Assembly (NCBI GenBank): GCA_023052935.1
Contig: CM041297.1
Location: 102,783,563 to 102,847,562, forward strand
Direction: 5' to 3'
DNA from: Piezodorus guildinii
Lineage: Eukaryota > Arthropoda > Insecta > Hemiptera > Pentatomidae
Length of the DNA stretch: 64,000 bases
The first letter of the stretch is position 1; each line of letters opens with the position of its first letter. Below the pieces are notes generated by a model, which saw only the letters and a program-made list of their open reading frames with translations, searched no databases and was not told where the DNA came from. Positions 49,757-57,956 of the stretch are shown piece after piece. A program made the translations under genes and the position numbers.

Positions 49757-52700
49757 GTATATATATATGTATATATATATTTTTTTTAATCTTTTCTTTT
49801 CTTTTTGGGCTATATTGGAGTATCTTCAGGTGTGCTCAATTGCTCGAACGTTTTTTATCTCCATTTTTCAGCTTAAACTTTGATATTTTCTTTTGAAATA
49901 ATGCGTCCAATAGGTACACTGACTGACATTGCTTGCTCAAATGTCTTTTTTAAATCCTCTTGTAGTTTCGCATACTAACTTTTTTGATAAACTATTAATT
50001 TTCTGCTAAGTCATAAGGAGATTTTTCCTTTATTTTTATAATGCTAATAATCACTGAAGGAAAGGCATTTTAAATTTTGAAAAAGGCTTTAATGATTTAC
50101 TGTTTATGTTTGATAGATTGTAGAACTTTTCATGCCTATACAAATAAATAGGAGATTAAGTATTATTATTAGGCACGCACTATTTTCATTTAGCGTTTTA
50201 TTATTATGGTAGAATTTCATCCGATTGTTTATACCTATTAATTACATCATTGAAATTTAAAATAAAAATAAAACAATTAGCATTTTTTATTTTGAACATG
50301 CATATGTTTAAATTCTCCAACATCAATAAATCAAAAAAATAAAACAAATAAGTGAAGTATGATATTTATCTTTAATTTGATTGGATTCAGAGAACTTTTT
50401 CTAAAAAAAAAAAAAAAAAAAAAAAAAGATTTATTATAATTATGGTATTTGTTACAGGTTACAACGAAATAAAGGACAAACCTGGTGACAGTTTCTATAT
50501 AAGAGCATTATTCGATCGAGTTGGAGATATTGGTGACACATTACAGTTACGATTTCATAAAGATGACATCCTCTTCGTAGACAATACCATGTTCAATGGA
50601 GTTCCAGGTAGCTGGAGAGCATGGCTTCTTGATGATGATGGCATCAGGAACCAGTGTGGAATAATTCCAAGCAAATTCAAGTATTTATCTTTCCATTATT
50701 ATATCCAACAATTATTTATAGTTTAATTGATATTATAATTTATGCATCCAATAGGTCATCTGTATTATATCAATTCTTTAAGTACGGGGTCTCCTTCTAA
50801 ACCACTGGATGGATTTTGATATGGTTTTCACCATAATTTAGGGCATTATTTCCTAAAGGTTTATAATTAAATTCATTGTAATTTAGCTTTTCTTTAAATG
50901 GGAAAAATAAATGTTATGTAACCAAGTCATCAAAAAATTATTCCTGAAATATAAGTAGTAATATAGATGTATAATATTCCATTGGAAAGAACAAGATTTT
51001 AGAAAAATTAATATGCAATAAAATAAATCCTAGGTGTTAATAATAACTGCGAATATCTACATTTTTCCACATGAGACGGGACTGTTTAGCTGGTTACTCT
51101 TCGTGGGGTGGGGTGGACGACACTATTCCAAGTTCCAATGTGTTTAATGTCAGATCACAACAGTTCCTGGCTTCCAGCACTCTAAACACTAGATTGTAAC
51201 AGTTTTGACGTACACGTATGACTTGAAGGAATAATTATGGGTATACTTAAAATATGGATTCTTATATTATTAAAAATGATTCTTATATTATTATTTATAA
51301 TTAAAAATTATTCTTATATTATTATTATTATATATTATATTCTTATATCATTTTATGGGAATGAAAATGTGAAAAGAAATCACGTACAACTAAATAAAAT
51401 TCTTTAAGATTAATCATCAAATGAAATTAACTGATAAGAGTCCTTTGAGGGGGATAATGATAATAATAATAGCTTTATTGGCATCAGTATTGACAAAAGC
51501 CTCTCCCATATGGAGAAATTCATAGTAGTTGGCTATAGTAAGAAATAATTAAAATATGGGGGGATGTTGGTTATAAAATATTGTGAATACATGTGATACA
51601 CGTCTCCCCACGGGATAGATAAGCGTGACCCACCGGTGGTTCACACTGCCATGGACGTGTTAAAAAATCGTAGAGCCACCTGCCTTCTGTGACCATGGCC
51701 ATATAAGGCTGTTTACAAGCCACTTCACTAGGTGTTTTGATTAAACCCCTCTTTTAAATTTTCATGCTTCGCCAGGATCCTAATCTCCACATGTGCATGA
51801 GGACTAGGTGGTGCCTGTATTAAAAGTTAGGAAAATACCAGTGCTGTGGCCACAGAGTAAATAAGTTTTTATATTGTTACATATTCATAAAACTATCTTC
51901 AGTTAATTAAAAAAGTAAAAAAACGGATGTAGTGACAATCCTTTCTGTATAAATACACTTTTGTTGCTCATTCTTTTAGATTCTAAGATGATAGATGTGA
52001 TTTAAGTATGGAAACTTAAATATTAAATTATACCTTGTGTGTGCAGAGTTGAAGAAGAGATGGTTGTGAGGAGGAGCCTCGGCGACTTGGAAGGTGAAGC
52101 AAGAAGAGCCACTAGAAGATCCTTTTTTCGGCGCAAAAAGCACCAACGATCCGATTCTAAAGAATTAGCCTCTTTCTCTAACATTAGCCTGGGCTGGTAC
52201 AGCGACAGTGGGACATTGAATGAGGAAACTTCCCTTGCCAGTTACCAAAGAGTTGTCAAGTTAGATTGTATGTATTCAAAAATAATTATTTAAATTTCAA
52301 CTTTTAGTAATATATCCATCATAGTTTAGTTTACCACTTTTTTAGCTAATTAATAACTTTTTTATTTTCGGTTTCAAACTGATGGTTTAAATAGATATTA
52401 TCATCAGTCTAAATCAATATTTTGCTTGATATATAATTATCTCGTGTCATGGTATTTGTGGTCATACTTCTCTGAAACGGTTCGACTAATTTTTATTTTT
52501 ATTTTTTTTTTTTTTTTATTTTTTTTTTTTCTTACCCTCTGGTTTTATTTTCGAACAAAATACAAATACAAATGTAATATGTATAGCTGTCAGATTTGTC
52601 CTTCTGTTACCCGGAGGTATTCTAAAGAGGATTGCTATATGCGCTGGATGCACTACTAATCTTTAAAGGGCTTCTTCTAAGCCTTTATTTATCCATTGCA

Positions 52701-55514
52701 AAATGGGAGGGACCATTCTTCAGGGTTAAACTAATTTTTATAAAATTTTTATGTATATTTGTATGTCAATTTGTATATATATTTGTTTTGTATGAGAATG
52801 GGTCCTAAAGTATATTTCATACTGCTATGTGATTCGGATGTCCCTATCCAGAATTTTTTTTTCATGAAACTGTTTTTTTAAATTTTTTGCATAAAAAAAA
52901 TACCTATAACCCTCACATTTCACCCTCCTTTCCCCACTCTCGCATTTTTTAATCACAATTTTACTACTTTTGTATTCAATAATTTAGTTTTTAGTAATTT
53001 ACTTTTAGTATAATATTCAAATAATTTAACTGTTGTTTGTATTGCAATTCTCTTACATCGGCTGTTTAAGTCAATTTAAGAACTATTAAAAAGTTTAAAG
53101 TTAATTTAAAATAAAAAGTTTAATCAGTTTTGTTGGAAACATATTAATTATATTATATAATGTAACAATATAAAATTGTTATGTATTACAGTCAGTAATA
53201 ATAAGTTTAAGTCCTATTCATTACTTTTTACAAAACTTTAAAAAGTAGAAGAAACCTTTTGATATTTTTATATCTTTTAACTCTTACATTAATTAATATA
53301 TAATTATTACCTGTTTGTTTAAAAAATAATTATCTCCCTTTGATGAACTAAAAAAATTGCTCTTTTCAGACCCTGCATTAAGACCTGTGTTAGTTGTCGG
53401 CCCACTGTCCGAGTGCGTTACAGAGAAACTGCTCCAAGATTTTCCTGAAATATTTGCTCGATGTGTCCCTGAAGTAATGCATTGCACTCAGGCTGTGATG
53501 GAGAAAGGAATTTCCGACAATGTCTTTGTAGATTACAGGAAAAAAGGAACTTATTTCGAATGTACATCCGTTTCAGCAGTGAAGGATATGTGTGATAAAG
53601 TAAGTCAAAATATTTAACTTAAAGTAATGAAACAGAAATATTGATTATAAGAGGAGGTGGAAAGGTCAATATTTTTACTAATGTTTAGATTAAGCTATCA
53701 TCTCCCATTCCGATTTATTTGTCTTTGGAATTATTAAATGTTGTTAACTAATAGTAGATGTATTACTGTTTTTTTTTTTCTCTCTCTCTATCTGTTTATA
53801 ATTTATGTGCAAAAGTATTCATTTGTTTTAATTATTTATGATTTTGGCCTGTTGTAATTGTTATTTTGTTCATATGTGTCATTCTTAGGGAACCATGTCC
53901 CAGAGTAAACCTTTTTTTATATTTTATTCTATAAACTACTTTAATCAAATTAAAAGAAAAACTTTCAATAAGAATTTTCTTCTTTTGTGATGTAATAATA
54001 CACTAAGATAGAGTGTTTTTATATTTAATAATTTTTTTTTAATGAAAAATAAACAATAATTTATTTTTTTAGAAGATCCATTGTGTAATTGAAGTGGGAT
54101 TGGCTTCTGTAGAACGACTCCACAAGCATAAAATATATCCGATTGTTCTACTTATAAAATTCAAATCCGCCAAGCAAATAAAAGAAGTCAAGGATACTCG
54201 GTATTCTTCAGATAAAGTGACAGCTAAAGCAGCCAAAGAAATGTACGAACATTCCCTGAAGCTGGAGTCTGAGTATAAGCATTATATATCAGGTAACTTT
54301 TTATTATATTAGCAATATTGTAATACCCATGTAAACGTATTTTTTGATTTTTTTTCTTAGTTTTAAAATTTTTGAAATAAATGCTATGCATTATTGTATT
54401 GAAAACAATTCAAATAAATGTGGGAAACCTAATGCGATCATTTTCGTGGAGGATGAAACGTCTGATAGCAAAGAGGGTGTGTGTCCTTGTTCAAATTAGG
54501 GGGCTATCTATTGTCAAGGAAAAAGGTGTATTTAGGGATTTGCCTTTTATCAGAGAAGATAACATGATAATGAATGGTAGCATTCTGGAAAGTGGAGTCC
54601 AAAGGTATTTGGATTAACTGTAGTGAACCAGCCTTATTGATTTGATTTCAAATATCTCTCCCCTCTTTTTGGTTGTCACAGTCCATCCTGAGGATTAAAA
54701 AGTTACTTCAGAAAGTTAATCATGAATTGTAATTGGGGCGAAGATTTGGTTCATTTGTAACTTTAAAACGGCTCCATAACAATATCTATGTTTTCATATT
54801 TTACACCGTTTTTACAAGGAATATGATTACTTTATTTCATTATGAGTCTTTGTTTTGGATCACTGGAGTGGTATTGGTATTTATATGAGAAACTAGTCTG
54901 GTAAGTACACATTCCCAATGTTAAGGGTCTTTGATCTGTATTAATCTGAGTGAATTAGTCAAAATTCATTTCTCAATACTTCCAAATGAAATATTAAGTG
55001 ACCTAGGTGAGATTGAATCCCTAATAGTACTCTTAAACACTCTAGTATCCTCATTTTGAACACTCTGGCTCTGTCACAGCCTCTTTCTTGAGATACTATG
55101 AGAGGTAAACAGAGATGGGGAAACATATAGTTTGTAACTGTTGTATCTATTGCTTGGTTACATCTTTGAAAGTTTAAAGTAATGAACTATGGCTTTCTTA
55201 CAGTAAATACCCTTTGAAAAATTAATTTATTAATGTACTGTGCCATAAGAATCCCTGAATTATAATGAAATGCAGAATTTCCTGAGTTATATTTTGAGTA
55301 ATTAAATATAGCTATATATTATATATTCATTACTAGTTAAATATGTCTTAAGCTGTATGTTGTCAAAAAATTTTCATTTGTTACAAAATCTTAAATTTGA
55401 TAAAAACGTGTTTCAGCAATAATACCAGCAGCAGGTGTCAACATTGCGTACATGTGTACGCAAATTAAAGCAGCCGTAGATGTCGAACAGAACAAAACTT
55501 TATGGGTACCGTAA
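22412..55514 (+). CDS. Dlg5: Disks large homolog 5 (Dlg5), MAGUK scaffold, 28 exons
   Basis: Exons: 22412-22454, 22538-22664, 22751-22919, 23642-23800, 25030-25190, 25904-26146, 26646-26827, 29466-29620, 31314-31530, 33382-33517, 33721-33851, 33935-34070, 36968-37090, 38397-38616, 40224-40449, 40548-40711, 42409-42625, 44166-44323, 44426-44602, 45755-46020, 47461-47635, 48429-48563, 48834-48958, 50458-50680, 52047-52267, 53370-53599, 54073-54292, 55417-55514. Every junction is GT-AG. The product (about 1,612 aa) is a cortical scaffold of epithelial polarity, junctions and trafficking in known Dlg5 proteins. Exons 2-10 give a long charged coiled coil; exons 11-12 PDZ1 (LGIELVGGRD); 13-14 PDZ2; 20 PDZ3 (EPLGIQISCLESGGVFVS); 22-23 PDZ4 (NLGISLVGGNAVGIYV); 24 SH3 (FYIRALFDRVGD); 25-28 the hinge and guanylate kinase-like domain (RPVLVVGPLSE), ending KTLWVP. 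The GK part lacks a classic P-loop, as usual in MAGUKs. Exons 5, 14 (twice) and 17 need single-base corrections to keep frame (see findings); with them the total is 1,613 codons. All long introns carry the repeats listed here. Confidence 0.93.
24400..24475 (-). repeat. Fragment with hammerhead-like core, Dlg5 intron 4
   Basis: On the minus strand GGGGAAACAACCCC forms a short stem-loop followed by GAAACGTCGACT, the GAAAC-plus-cleavage-site arrangement of hammerhead ribozymes. The opposite strand of the core reads CTTGAAAAT instead of CTGATGA, so it is degenerate or a related repeat only. Compare the better-preserved cores at 43764-43893 and 57811-57840. Confidence 0.4.
27840..28125 (-). repeat. 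Repeat family A, partial copy in Dlg5 intron 7
   Basis: Parallel to 12,850-13,108: GTGCACAATGCATGATATAA, TTAAATATGAAATTTCA, a CACACCTTTTTGC block, GGACTCAGAGAACTTTAAAA and a final CACAATACTTTTCCTTA. It is more diverged than the 30-kb copy. Confidence 0.6.
28126..28916. other. Part of Dlg5 intron 7 without a recognised element
   Basis: The 28,200-28,500 patch is less AT-rich and its minus strand has a broken, protein-like reading (WFY..PPK..AICS), possibly an old retroelement. I cannot assign it. The 65-aa minus ORF at 28596-28793 resembles nothing. Confidence 0.4.
28917..28990 (+). mobile_element. SINE family 1, 3' end fragment
   Basis: CTATATGTACTGAGCCCAAG, ACCCTTCATGGGT and GTACAGGTTT match the 3' ends of the copies at 41675 and 49251. 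It is followed by a TA-rich tract instead of poly-T. The head and body are absent. Confidence 0.8.
30151..30965 (+). repeat. Repeat family A, longest copy, Dlg5 intron 8
   Basis: It starts TATAGTAAGGAAAAGTATTG and ends GTGTTGCCTGCACCAGATTTTTTTTT. The start sits inside an 18-bp perfect palindrome (CTTACTATATATAGTAAG, 30142-30159), which may combine target and element bases. It has no coding capacity. An internal block (AATATACATGTATAATATACCGATGGAAAG) recurs in family B at about 31,830 and near 50,965, so families A and B share a module. Confidence 0.7.
32075..32983 (+). mobile_element. Internally deleted mariner transposon, 909 bp
   Basis: The terminal inverted repeats begin TTGGATTGTTTCACATGAAA (left) and, reversed, TTGGGTTGTGTCACATGAAA (right); they extend through ATGTCCGTTTT, about 30 bp. 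Both ends are bounded by TA (32073-32074 and 32984-32985), the mariner target duplication. Full mariners are about 1.3 kb, so about 0.4 kb is missing. TIRs are about 93% alike, suggesting moderate age. Confidence 0.92.
32281..32818 (+). pseudogene. Mariner transposase remnant
   Basis: The N-terminal part (from 32290) has the helix-turn-helix of mariner transposases: GxSAAEAAR, RTIRRWFAKF, and the linker GRPPSV. The C-terminal part (to 32818) keeps YSPDLSPTDYHLF, which carries the third catalytic Asp. The middle, with the first two catalytic Asp residues, is deleted, and the two halves are in different frames. It cannot be active. Confidence 0.9.
34609..34895 (+). mobile_element. SINE family 2, full-length copy with target duplication
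   Basis: The tRNA-like head has ATGATGGTTAGCATAACAGC (A-box region) and GGGTTCTAACCCG (B box). The body has AATCCTTAGTTATGCCGTCC, and the tail TATCCTAATTAAACCTAGAT through GATTAGCCACAGCAGCA, ending AAATAAATATACAATAAAC. Flanks AAAGTCAATTACC (34596-34608) and AAATTCAATTACC (34896-34908) form a 13-bp target-site duplication with one change. It lies in Dlg5 intron 12. Confidence 0.9.
34784..34961. repeat. Left copy of a ~175-bp direct repeat flanking a LINE
   Basis: It contains the SINE-2 tail, the SINE target duplication and about 50 bp of unrelated flank (TGAAGGTAGAAAAAATTAGA, TACAAATAGGCTATATT). The same string recurs at 36057-36229 beyond the LINE. Mismatches are few but real, including the SINE-tail bases, so the duplication is not brand new. 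Confidence 0.85.
34962..36054 (+). mobile_element. 5'-truncated RTE/I-like LINE, reverse transcriptase C-terminal half
   Basis: The reading VDFKAAYDNVDHNELYQAM begins immediately after the left repeat; an intact frame runs 35007-35738, with QGYALACLVFNL and the catalytic GYADDLDIIG box (35,273 onward). Beyond 35738 frameshifts break a recognisable tail: GRLRWAGHIARMED, GRPNLRWMGAV, WRNAAQDRANWRRP. It ends near GATGATAATGATGAT. It has no endonuclease domain and is inactive. It sits in Dlg5 intron 12. Confidence 0.88.
36057..36229. repeat. Right copy of the ~175-bp direct repeat
   Basis: Matches 34784-34961: AATTAAACCTAGATAGGCAA, TAGCATCGTCCGATTAGCC, AAAGTCAATTACC, GAAGGTAGAAAAAATTAGA and ATAGGCTATATT. 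Since it includes both SINE tail and plain flank, it is a duplication of the target site region, not just a second SINE. Confidence 0.85.
36230..38396. other. Dlg5 introns around exon 13 without recognised elements
   Basis: Apart from exon 13 (36968-37090) I see only AT-rich intron. The 71-87 aa ORFs here (near 36,200 and 37,470) do not resemble proteins. Confidence 0.5.
38852..39672 (-). pseudogene. Degenerate mariner transposase, minus strand
   Basis: The minus-strand C-terminal part (38852-39112) reads LGLDWDNFTHPSYLSDLTPTNYHL, the mariner block around the third catalytic residue; the usual Asp is Asn here (TPTNYHL). The N-terminal part (39,489-39,672) reads WFACFQTGNFDLKDAR then SFVDNSKIEAVF with stops, the mariner helix-turn-helix/linker. 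Many stops and a changed catalytic residue show it is dead. It lies in Dlg5 intron 14. Confidence 0.75.
39489..39865. repeat. Large palindrome made of mariner sequence
   Basis: The left arm (about 39,489-39,669) and right arm (about 39,682-39,865) are inverted copies separated by a 12-nt spacer (around GGTACTTTCTAC). Over the inner 157 bp I count two differences. Both arms hold the same stop-bearing mariner N-terminal segment, so this is a fold-back of one dead mariner, not two independent inserts. Confidence 0.9.
41505..41610 (+). mobile_element. SINE family 2, 3' tail only
   Basis: ATCCTAACTAAACATAGTCAGG, AAATTTAGGACTCTCGCTG, CCGATTAGCCACAGTAGCATG and ATTAAATAAACAAACAACAA match the SINE-2 tail. 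It starts at nearly the same point as the repeat at 36057, consistent with 5' truncation during reverse transcription. Confidence 0.75.
41675..41975 (+). mobile_element. SINE family 1, copy with internal deletion
   Basis: tRNA-like head: GGCGTGGAATAGTGGATAGA (A box region) and GGGTTCGAATCCCGG (B box). The body CTCCTGGGGCAGACCCAGCC, TATAAAGTGGGTACCCA, AAACCTGGCGGCTGAGC follows, then the end CTATATGTACTGAGCCCAAG and a T-rich tail. Compared with 49251-49627 it lacks about 55 bp just after the B box. RNA polymerase III boxes look intact. It lies in Dlg5 intron 16. The 68-aa ORF across it is not a gene. Confidence 0.9.
42888..42965 (+). repeat. Repeat family A, terminal fragment
   Basis: TAGTAAGGAAAAT, GAATTTTCAACAGAAATACT and AAGTCCCAGATTTTTTT match the two ends of the 30151 copy with most of the middle missing. 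Confidence 0.5.
43329..43425. repeat. Perfect 45-bp inverted repeat with 7-nt loop
   Basis: The left arm 43329-43373 (GGGAGAAGTTAGTTCAGGGT to CACACAATTAAG) is the exact reverse complement of 43381-43425. The loop is ATTATAA. No mismatch was found in 45 bp. It lies in Dlg5 intron 17. Confidence 0.95.
43764..43796 (-). ncRNA. Hammerhead-ribozyme-like core, left arm
   Basis: On the minus strand: CTGATGA, then AGGCC...GGCC (stem II) and AAACGTC. The conserved core of hammerhead ribozymes is CUGANGA, stem II, GAAA, stem III and a cleavage triplet. The base before AAAC is C here instead of G, so this arm is probably weakened. No activity is claimed. Confidence 0.45.
43861..43893 (+). ncRNA. Hammerhead-ribozyme-like core, right arm
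   Basis: On the plus strand: CTGATGA (43861-43867), then a stem II region whose 5' side has decayed (ATGTCC), then TGAAACGTC (43885-43893) with the full GAAAC plus GTC. The opposite arm keeps the better stem II; together they imply an ancestral element with a complete core. Confidence 0.5.
44704..45525. repeat. Pair of inverted related segments in Dlg5 intron 19
   Basis: 44704-44756 (GAAGGAGGGTTG, AACATGATGTAGTTTATGCA) recurs reversed at about 45451-45510 (TTCATAAACTACATCATACT, CAACCCTCCATC). The match is imperfect. It may be the two ends of an old element or two inverted copies. Confidence 0.45.
46214..46262. repeat. (TA)n microsatellite
   Basis: About 24 uninterrupted AT dinucleotides in Dlg5 intron 20. 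Confidence 0.95.
46263..47460. other. Remainder of Dlg5 intron 20
   Basis: AT-rich intron. A less AT-rich patch at about 46,550-46,700 (CCCAAACGGTTATCCTAGCG) looks like an old repeat of unknown class. The 63-aa ORF at 46952-47143 resembles nothing I know. Confidence 0.45.
49251..49627 (+). mobile_element. SINE family 1, full-length copy with target duplication
   Basis: Head GGCGTGGTCTAGTGGATAGA (A box) and GGGTTCGAATCCC (B box), a segment TTATTCTGTTAATTCAGTAG absent from the 41-kb copy, the shared body and end, and a T tract of about 69 bases. Flanks ATTGTCAAAACTTTA (49236-49250) and ATTGTCAAAATTTT (49628-49641) are the target-site duplication. The 3' T run on the sense strand is unusual, as most SINEs end in A. 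This is the best copy in the window. Confidence 0.92.
49718..49780. repeat. TA/TG-rich microsatellite
   Basis: (AT)n runs broken by two TGTA steps, just downstream of the SINE in Dlg5 intron 23. Confidence 0.9.
50790..51010 (+). repeat. Fragment related to repeat families A/B
   Basis: ATGGATTTTGATATGGTTTTC and AATATAGATGTATAATATTCC then GATTTTAGAAAAA parallel the internal block at 30,655-30,720 and 31,830-31,890. It lies in Dlg5 intron 24 and is weakly conserved. Confidence 0.45.
51450..51850 (-). mobile_element. LINE 3' UTR-like fragment
   Basis: On the minus strand the segment ends GCCAATAAAGCTATTATTAT followed by a TATCATTATC run, a 3' terminus commonly seen in insect non-LTR elements. 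Upstream it is less AT-rich (about 45-50% GC in places) than the intron around it. No reverse transcriptase sequence is left, so the family is not determined. Confidence 0.5.
52425..53225 (-). repeat. Repeat family B, second copy with a nested retroposon
   Basis: In reverse it matches 31,900-32,070 plus 32,990-33,290: CGTGTCATGGT, TCTCTGAAACGGTTCGACTA, GGTCCTAAAGTATATTTCAT, CTCCTTTCCCCAC and AAACTTTTTAATAGTTCTTAAA-like blocks. At the point where the first copy carries the mariner, this copy reads straight through (AAATTATTGAATAC on the minus strand). Confidence 0.75.
52497..52729 (-). mobile_element. Retroposed insert with poly-A tail and 12-bp target duplication
   Basis: Flanked by ACTAATTTTTAT at 52485-52496 and 52730-52741. 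On the minus strand the insert ends AAAATAAAACCAGAGGGTAAG followed by an A tract, with AATAAA about 16 nt before it, so it came from a polyadenylated RNA. The body (about 190 bp) is not a family I recognise; a LINE 3' UTR or a processed transcript are both possible. Confidence 0.75.
54293..55416 (+). other. Last intron of Dlg5
   Basis: Between the GK-domain exons. I see no element here; the 78-aa ORF at 54381-54617 overlaps no known motif. Confidence 0.6.
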
Positions 55515-56766
55515 TTGTTTAAACTAATTACATCTTGAACTGAGGAACCAAAATTAATATGTATTAGCTAGTGCTCATATTGTACCACATGGTTGTTGTA
55601 CAATTATTACCAATGATATGGTGAAACCAAAGTTCGATTTAATTAACTGGCATAAAGCTTTAAAACGAAAATCTTAATATGAATTAAACTATCAATCCCT
55701 TAATAGTTAAAACGTGTAATACAGATTCAGGTAATTGTCAGTTTTTGCAATGAGATTTTTTAAATTTCAAACAATATATATTTTGTAGATTTTTATCATT
55801 TGACATATCAGTTACACTGTTAGCACAAGATAAAATTGGTATTTTTATATTTTATTTTGTATGTGGTTGAATTATTTTCTTTAGTGATAGGAAGTAGCAT
55901 TTCTGTGATTATTGTAACTTGCCCTTTATTATTATTATATATATGCATACATAGGTGCTTCTCTTTAACATAGTTATAACTTTTTCTGACTATTGTTAAT
56001 CTTTAACTGTGTACGAAGAGTATGGGTAATTATACGACAATATTTAGGATTAGGTTGCCTTCATCGGGCACTTGGCTATGCCTAATTCGATCTAAGGCCT
56101 TTGTTTAACAAAATAAGTCTAAGGAGTCGAATGATGTTAGAAGTAGGTCTGCCTGCAATGTTCTTATTACTCATGATGTATTTTATAGATGATATTTAAC
56201 TTATAGACTTAGAAGGCTTATAATTGTATATTATATAATTATTATTATGGTTAGCTGTTTTAATTGTGTTTGTTTAGATGTTTGTTATTATTTATATTCA
56301 GATTTATACCATTGTCTGAAGTTTTATCTTATAGTGTATAAATGTTAAAATTGTGATGTTATAAATGCAATGATATAATGCAAATGAAAAAAAAAAAAAG
56401 AAAATTAATAGGTCATAAGTAAAATGTTGAAACAATGATTTAAATGTTGCAAGGATAGTTAATATATACTCATAATCAAAGTCTGTAATAACTGTCAAAT
56501 TGGCTGTTGGAATTTCTTCCGTATTTTTTTCTTTTTTAATATTTATATTTATAGGGTTCAACCCAATTTTGTTCACTTTCTAAATTGATATTAATTTTTT
56601 CACTTGATATATATTTGTTGTATGATGGCACATGTGATATTTTATATTTCATATCTTTATCATTAAGGTTTTTAAAATAATATTCTAGTGTTAGTAAGTT
56701 TGAGTGATTAAGACTTTAATTAATGAAATATTATATTATTTTTCATTATTATTATTATTGTAATTA

Positions 56767-56772
56767 AATAAA
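56767..56772 (+). terminator. Candidate Dlg5 polyadenylation signal
   Basis: AATAAA 1,253 nt after the Dlg5 stop, in TTAAATAAAAGCC. A candidate only. Confidence 0.3.
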
Positions 56773-56986
56773 AGCCTATAATTTTTGTGCTCTCCTTCAA
56801 ATAATGGACAAGATTTATTTAAAGAGTATTATTTTTATATGAGAATATGTGAGTATTTTTTTGTGTGAATATGTCTAGTCTGTTGCTTTGTTTTTCTCTT
56901 TTTTTATGCTCTCGGTTACTATTCTTTACTTGTAAAAATCATTTTTAAAAACCTATCTATTTCAATAATTACAATATGGTGATTGA

Positions 56987-56992
56987 AATAAA
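56987..56992 (+). terminator. Second candidate Dlg5 polyadenylation signal
   Basis: AATAAA in GATTGAAATAAAATTTTGAA, 1,473 nt after the stop codon. The sequence changes character soon afterwards, which mildly favours this one as the distal end. Confidence 0.35.
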
Positions 56993-57731
56993 ATTTTGAA
57001 ACACCTAAACTTGTATGTAATTATTATTTCTGTATTAAACCACCTTTTAACCATACTATGCTTTTGACTCGTTATACACCCTATGTTAAATTATTTTAAT
57101 TCTTTAAAAATTATCTAGTTAGCTCTACTGAGCTGTTCACTGATTTCAGCATTCTGTTTGTGTTCTCAAACTTATAAAATACAATGAGTGGTATACTGGG
57201 TTGGGTGACACCCTATTGCTGGCAACTCACAACTGGACTTAGTACTGACAACTAACCCATGTGAAAATAATTTGGAATTGTGTTGTGGCATTCTAGTACG
57301 TCAAATAGCCTCTCAGAGGAAATGAAAATGAAACAAAGAAATGAAGGTCTTTGTACAAATGTGAACCCCAAGCAGTCATAATCTGTTAACCTACACTGAT
57401 CTGTCACTCCTAAAAACCGAGTGGAATCAGAGAATTGGTTTAGGAGTTGAGAACTAGCATCTAAAACCTGTGAGAATTGTTGCTCTGACCAGTGGTATTT
57501 AGCACCTTTTACTACTAAGTACTCCAAGCTTGCCGCCTTTCTAAATTAAAGCTGTGCTGCACAGTGAGAGAAGAGGTAGGTAAAAATTCATGATCGAGGT
57601 ATTGTGAGTTCACAAAAGTAGCGGGAGAGGGAAAGGCATATTTATTACAAATAAATTCAGATAATAACATCTAATATTTATTTTTTTTAAATCCTTTAAT
57701 ATCGTTTAAAAAAAAAAAGAAAAAAGATACT

Positions 57732-57956
57732 ACTACTAGAAGGAATTAGTCTAGGTGGCGGTCGATGAATGAAACAATTAGGTAGTTTCAAACATTTATT
57801 TTCTGCCAACGTTTTGACCCCTATTGTGGGTCATCATCAGGGCCTATTGTAGGCGAGAAACTGCCTGTTGGCGAAACGTTGGCAGAAAATAACTGGTTGA
57901 ATCTACCTAATTGTTTCATTCATCAACCGCCACACGGACTAATTCCTTCTAGTAAT
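57732..57956. mobile_element. MITE-like fold-back element with hammerhead-like core
   Basis: TIRs of about 50 bp: TACTAGAAGGAATTAGTC...GATGAATGAAACAATTAGGT at the left and its near-perfect reverse at 57903-57956. Inner sequence is also partly palindromic (ATTTATTTTCTGCCAACGTT / AACGTTGGCAGAAAATAACT). It has no ORF. A core at 57811-57840 reads, on the minus strand, CTGATGA, TGACCC, a loop, GGGTCA and AAACGTT. The right arm has GGCGAAACGTTGG. It is the cleanest of the three fold-backs of this type. Confidence 0.85.

Larger units (their letters stand above)
55515..57731. other. Dlg5 3' UTR and downstream intergenic DNA
   Basis: AT-rich and non-coding. Transcribed sequence probably ends near one of the AATAAA sites at 56,767 or 56,987. 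A less AT-rich patch at about 57,170-57,560 has a 91-aa minus ORF without recognisable motifs. Confidence 0.5.

Noticed and set aside
22412..55514. Dlg5 as a pseudogene because of frame breaks
   Set aside because: All 28 exons keep splice sites and family sequence on both sides of each break; four isolated single-base events fit assembly error better than decay.
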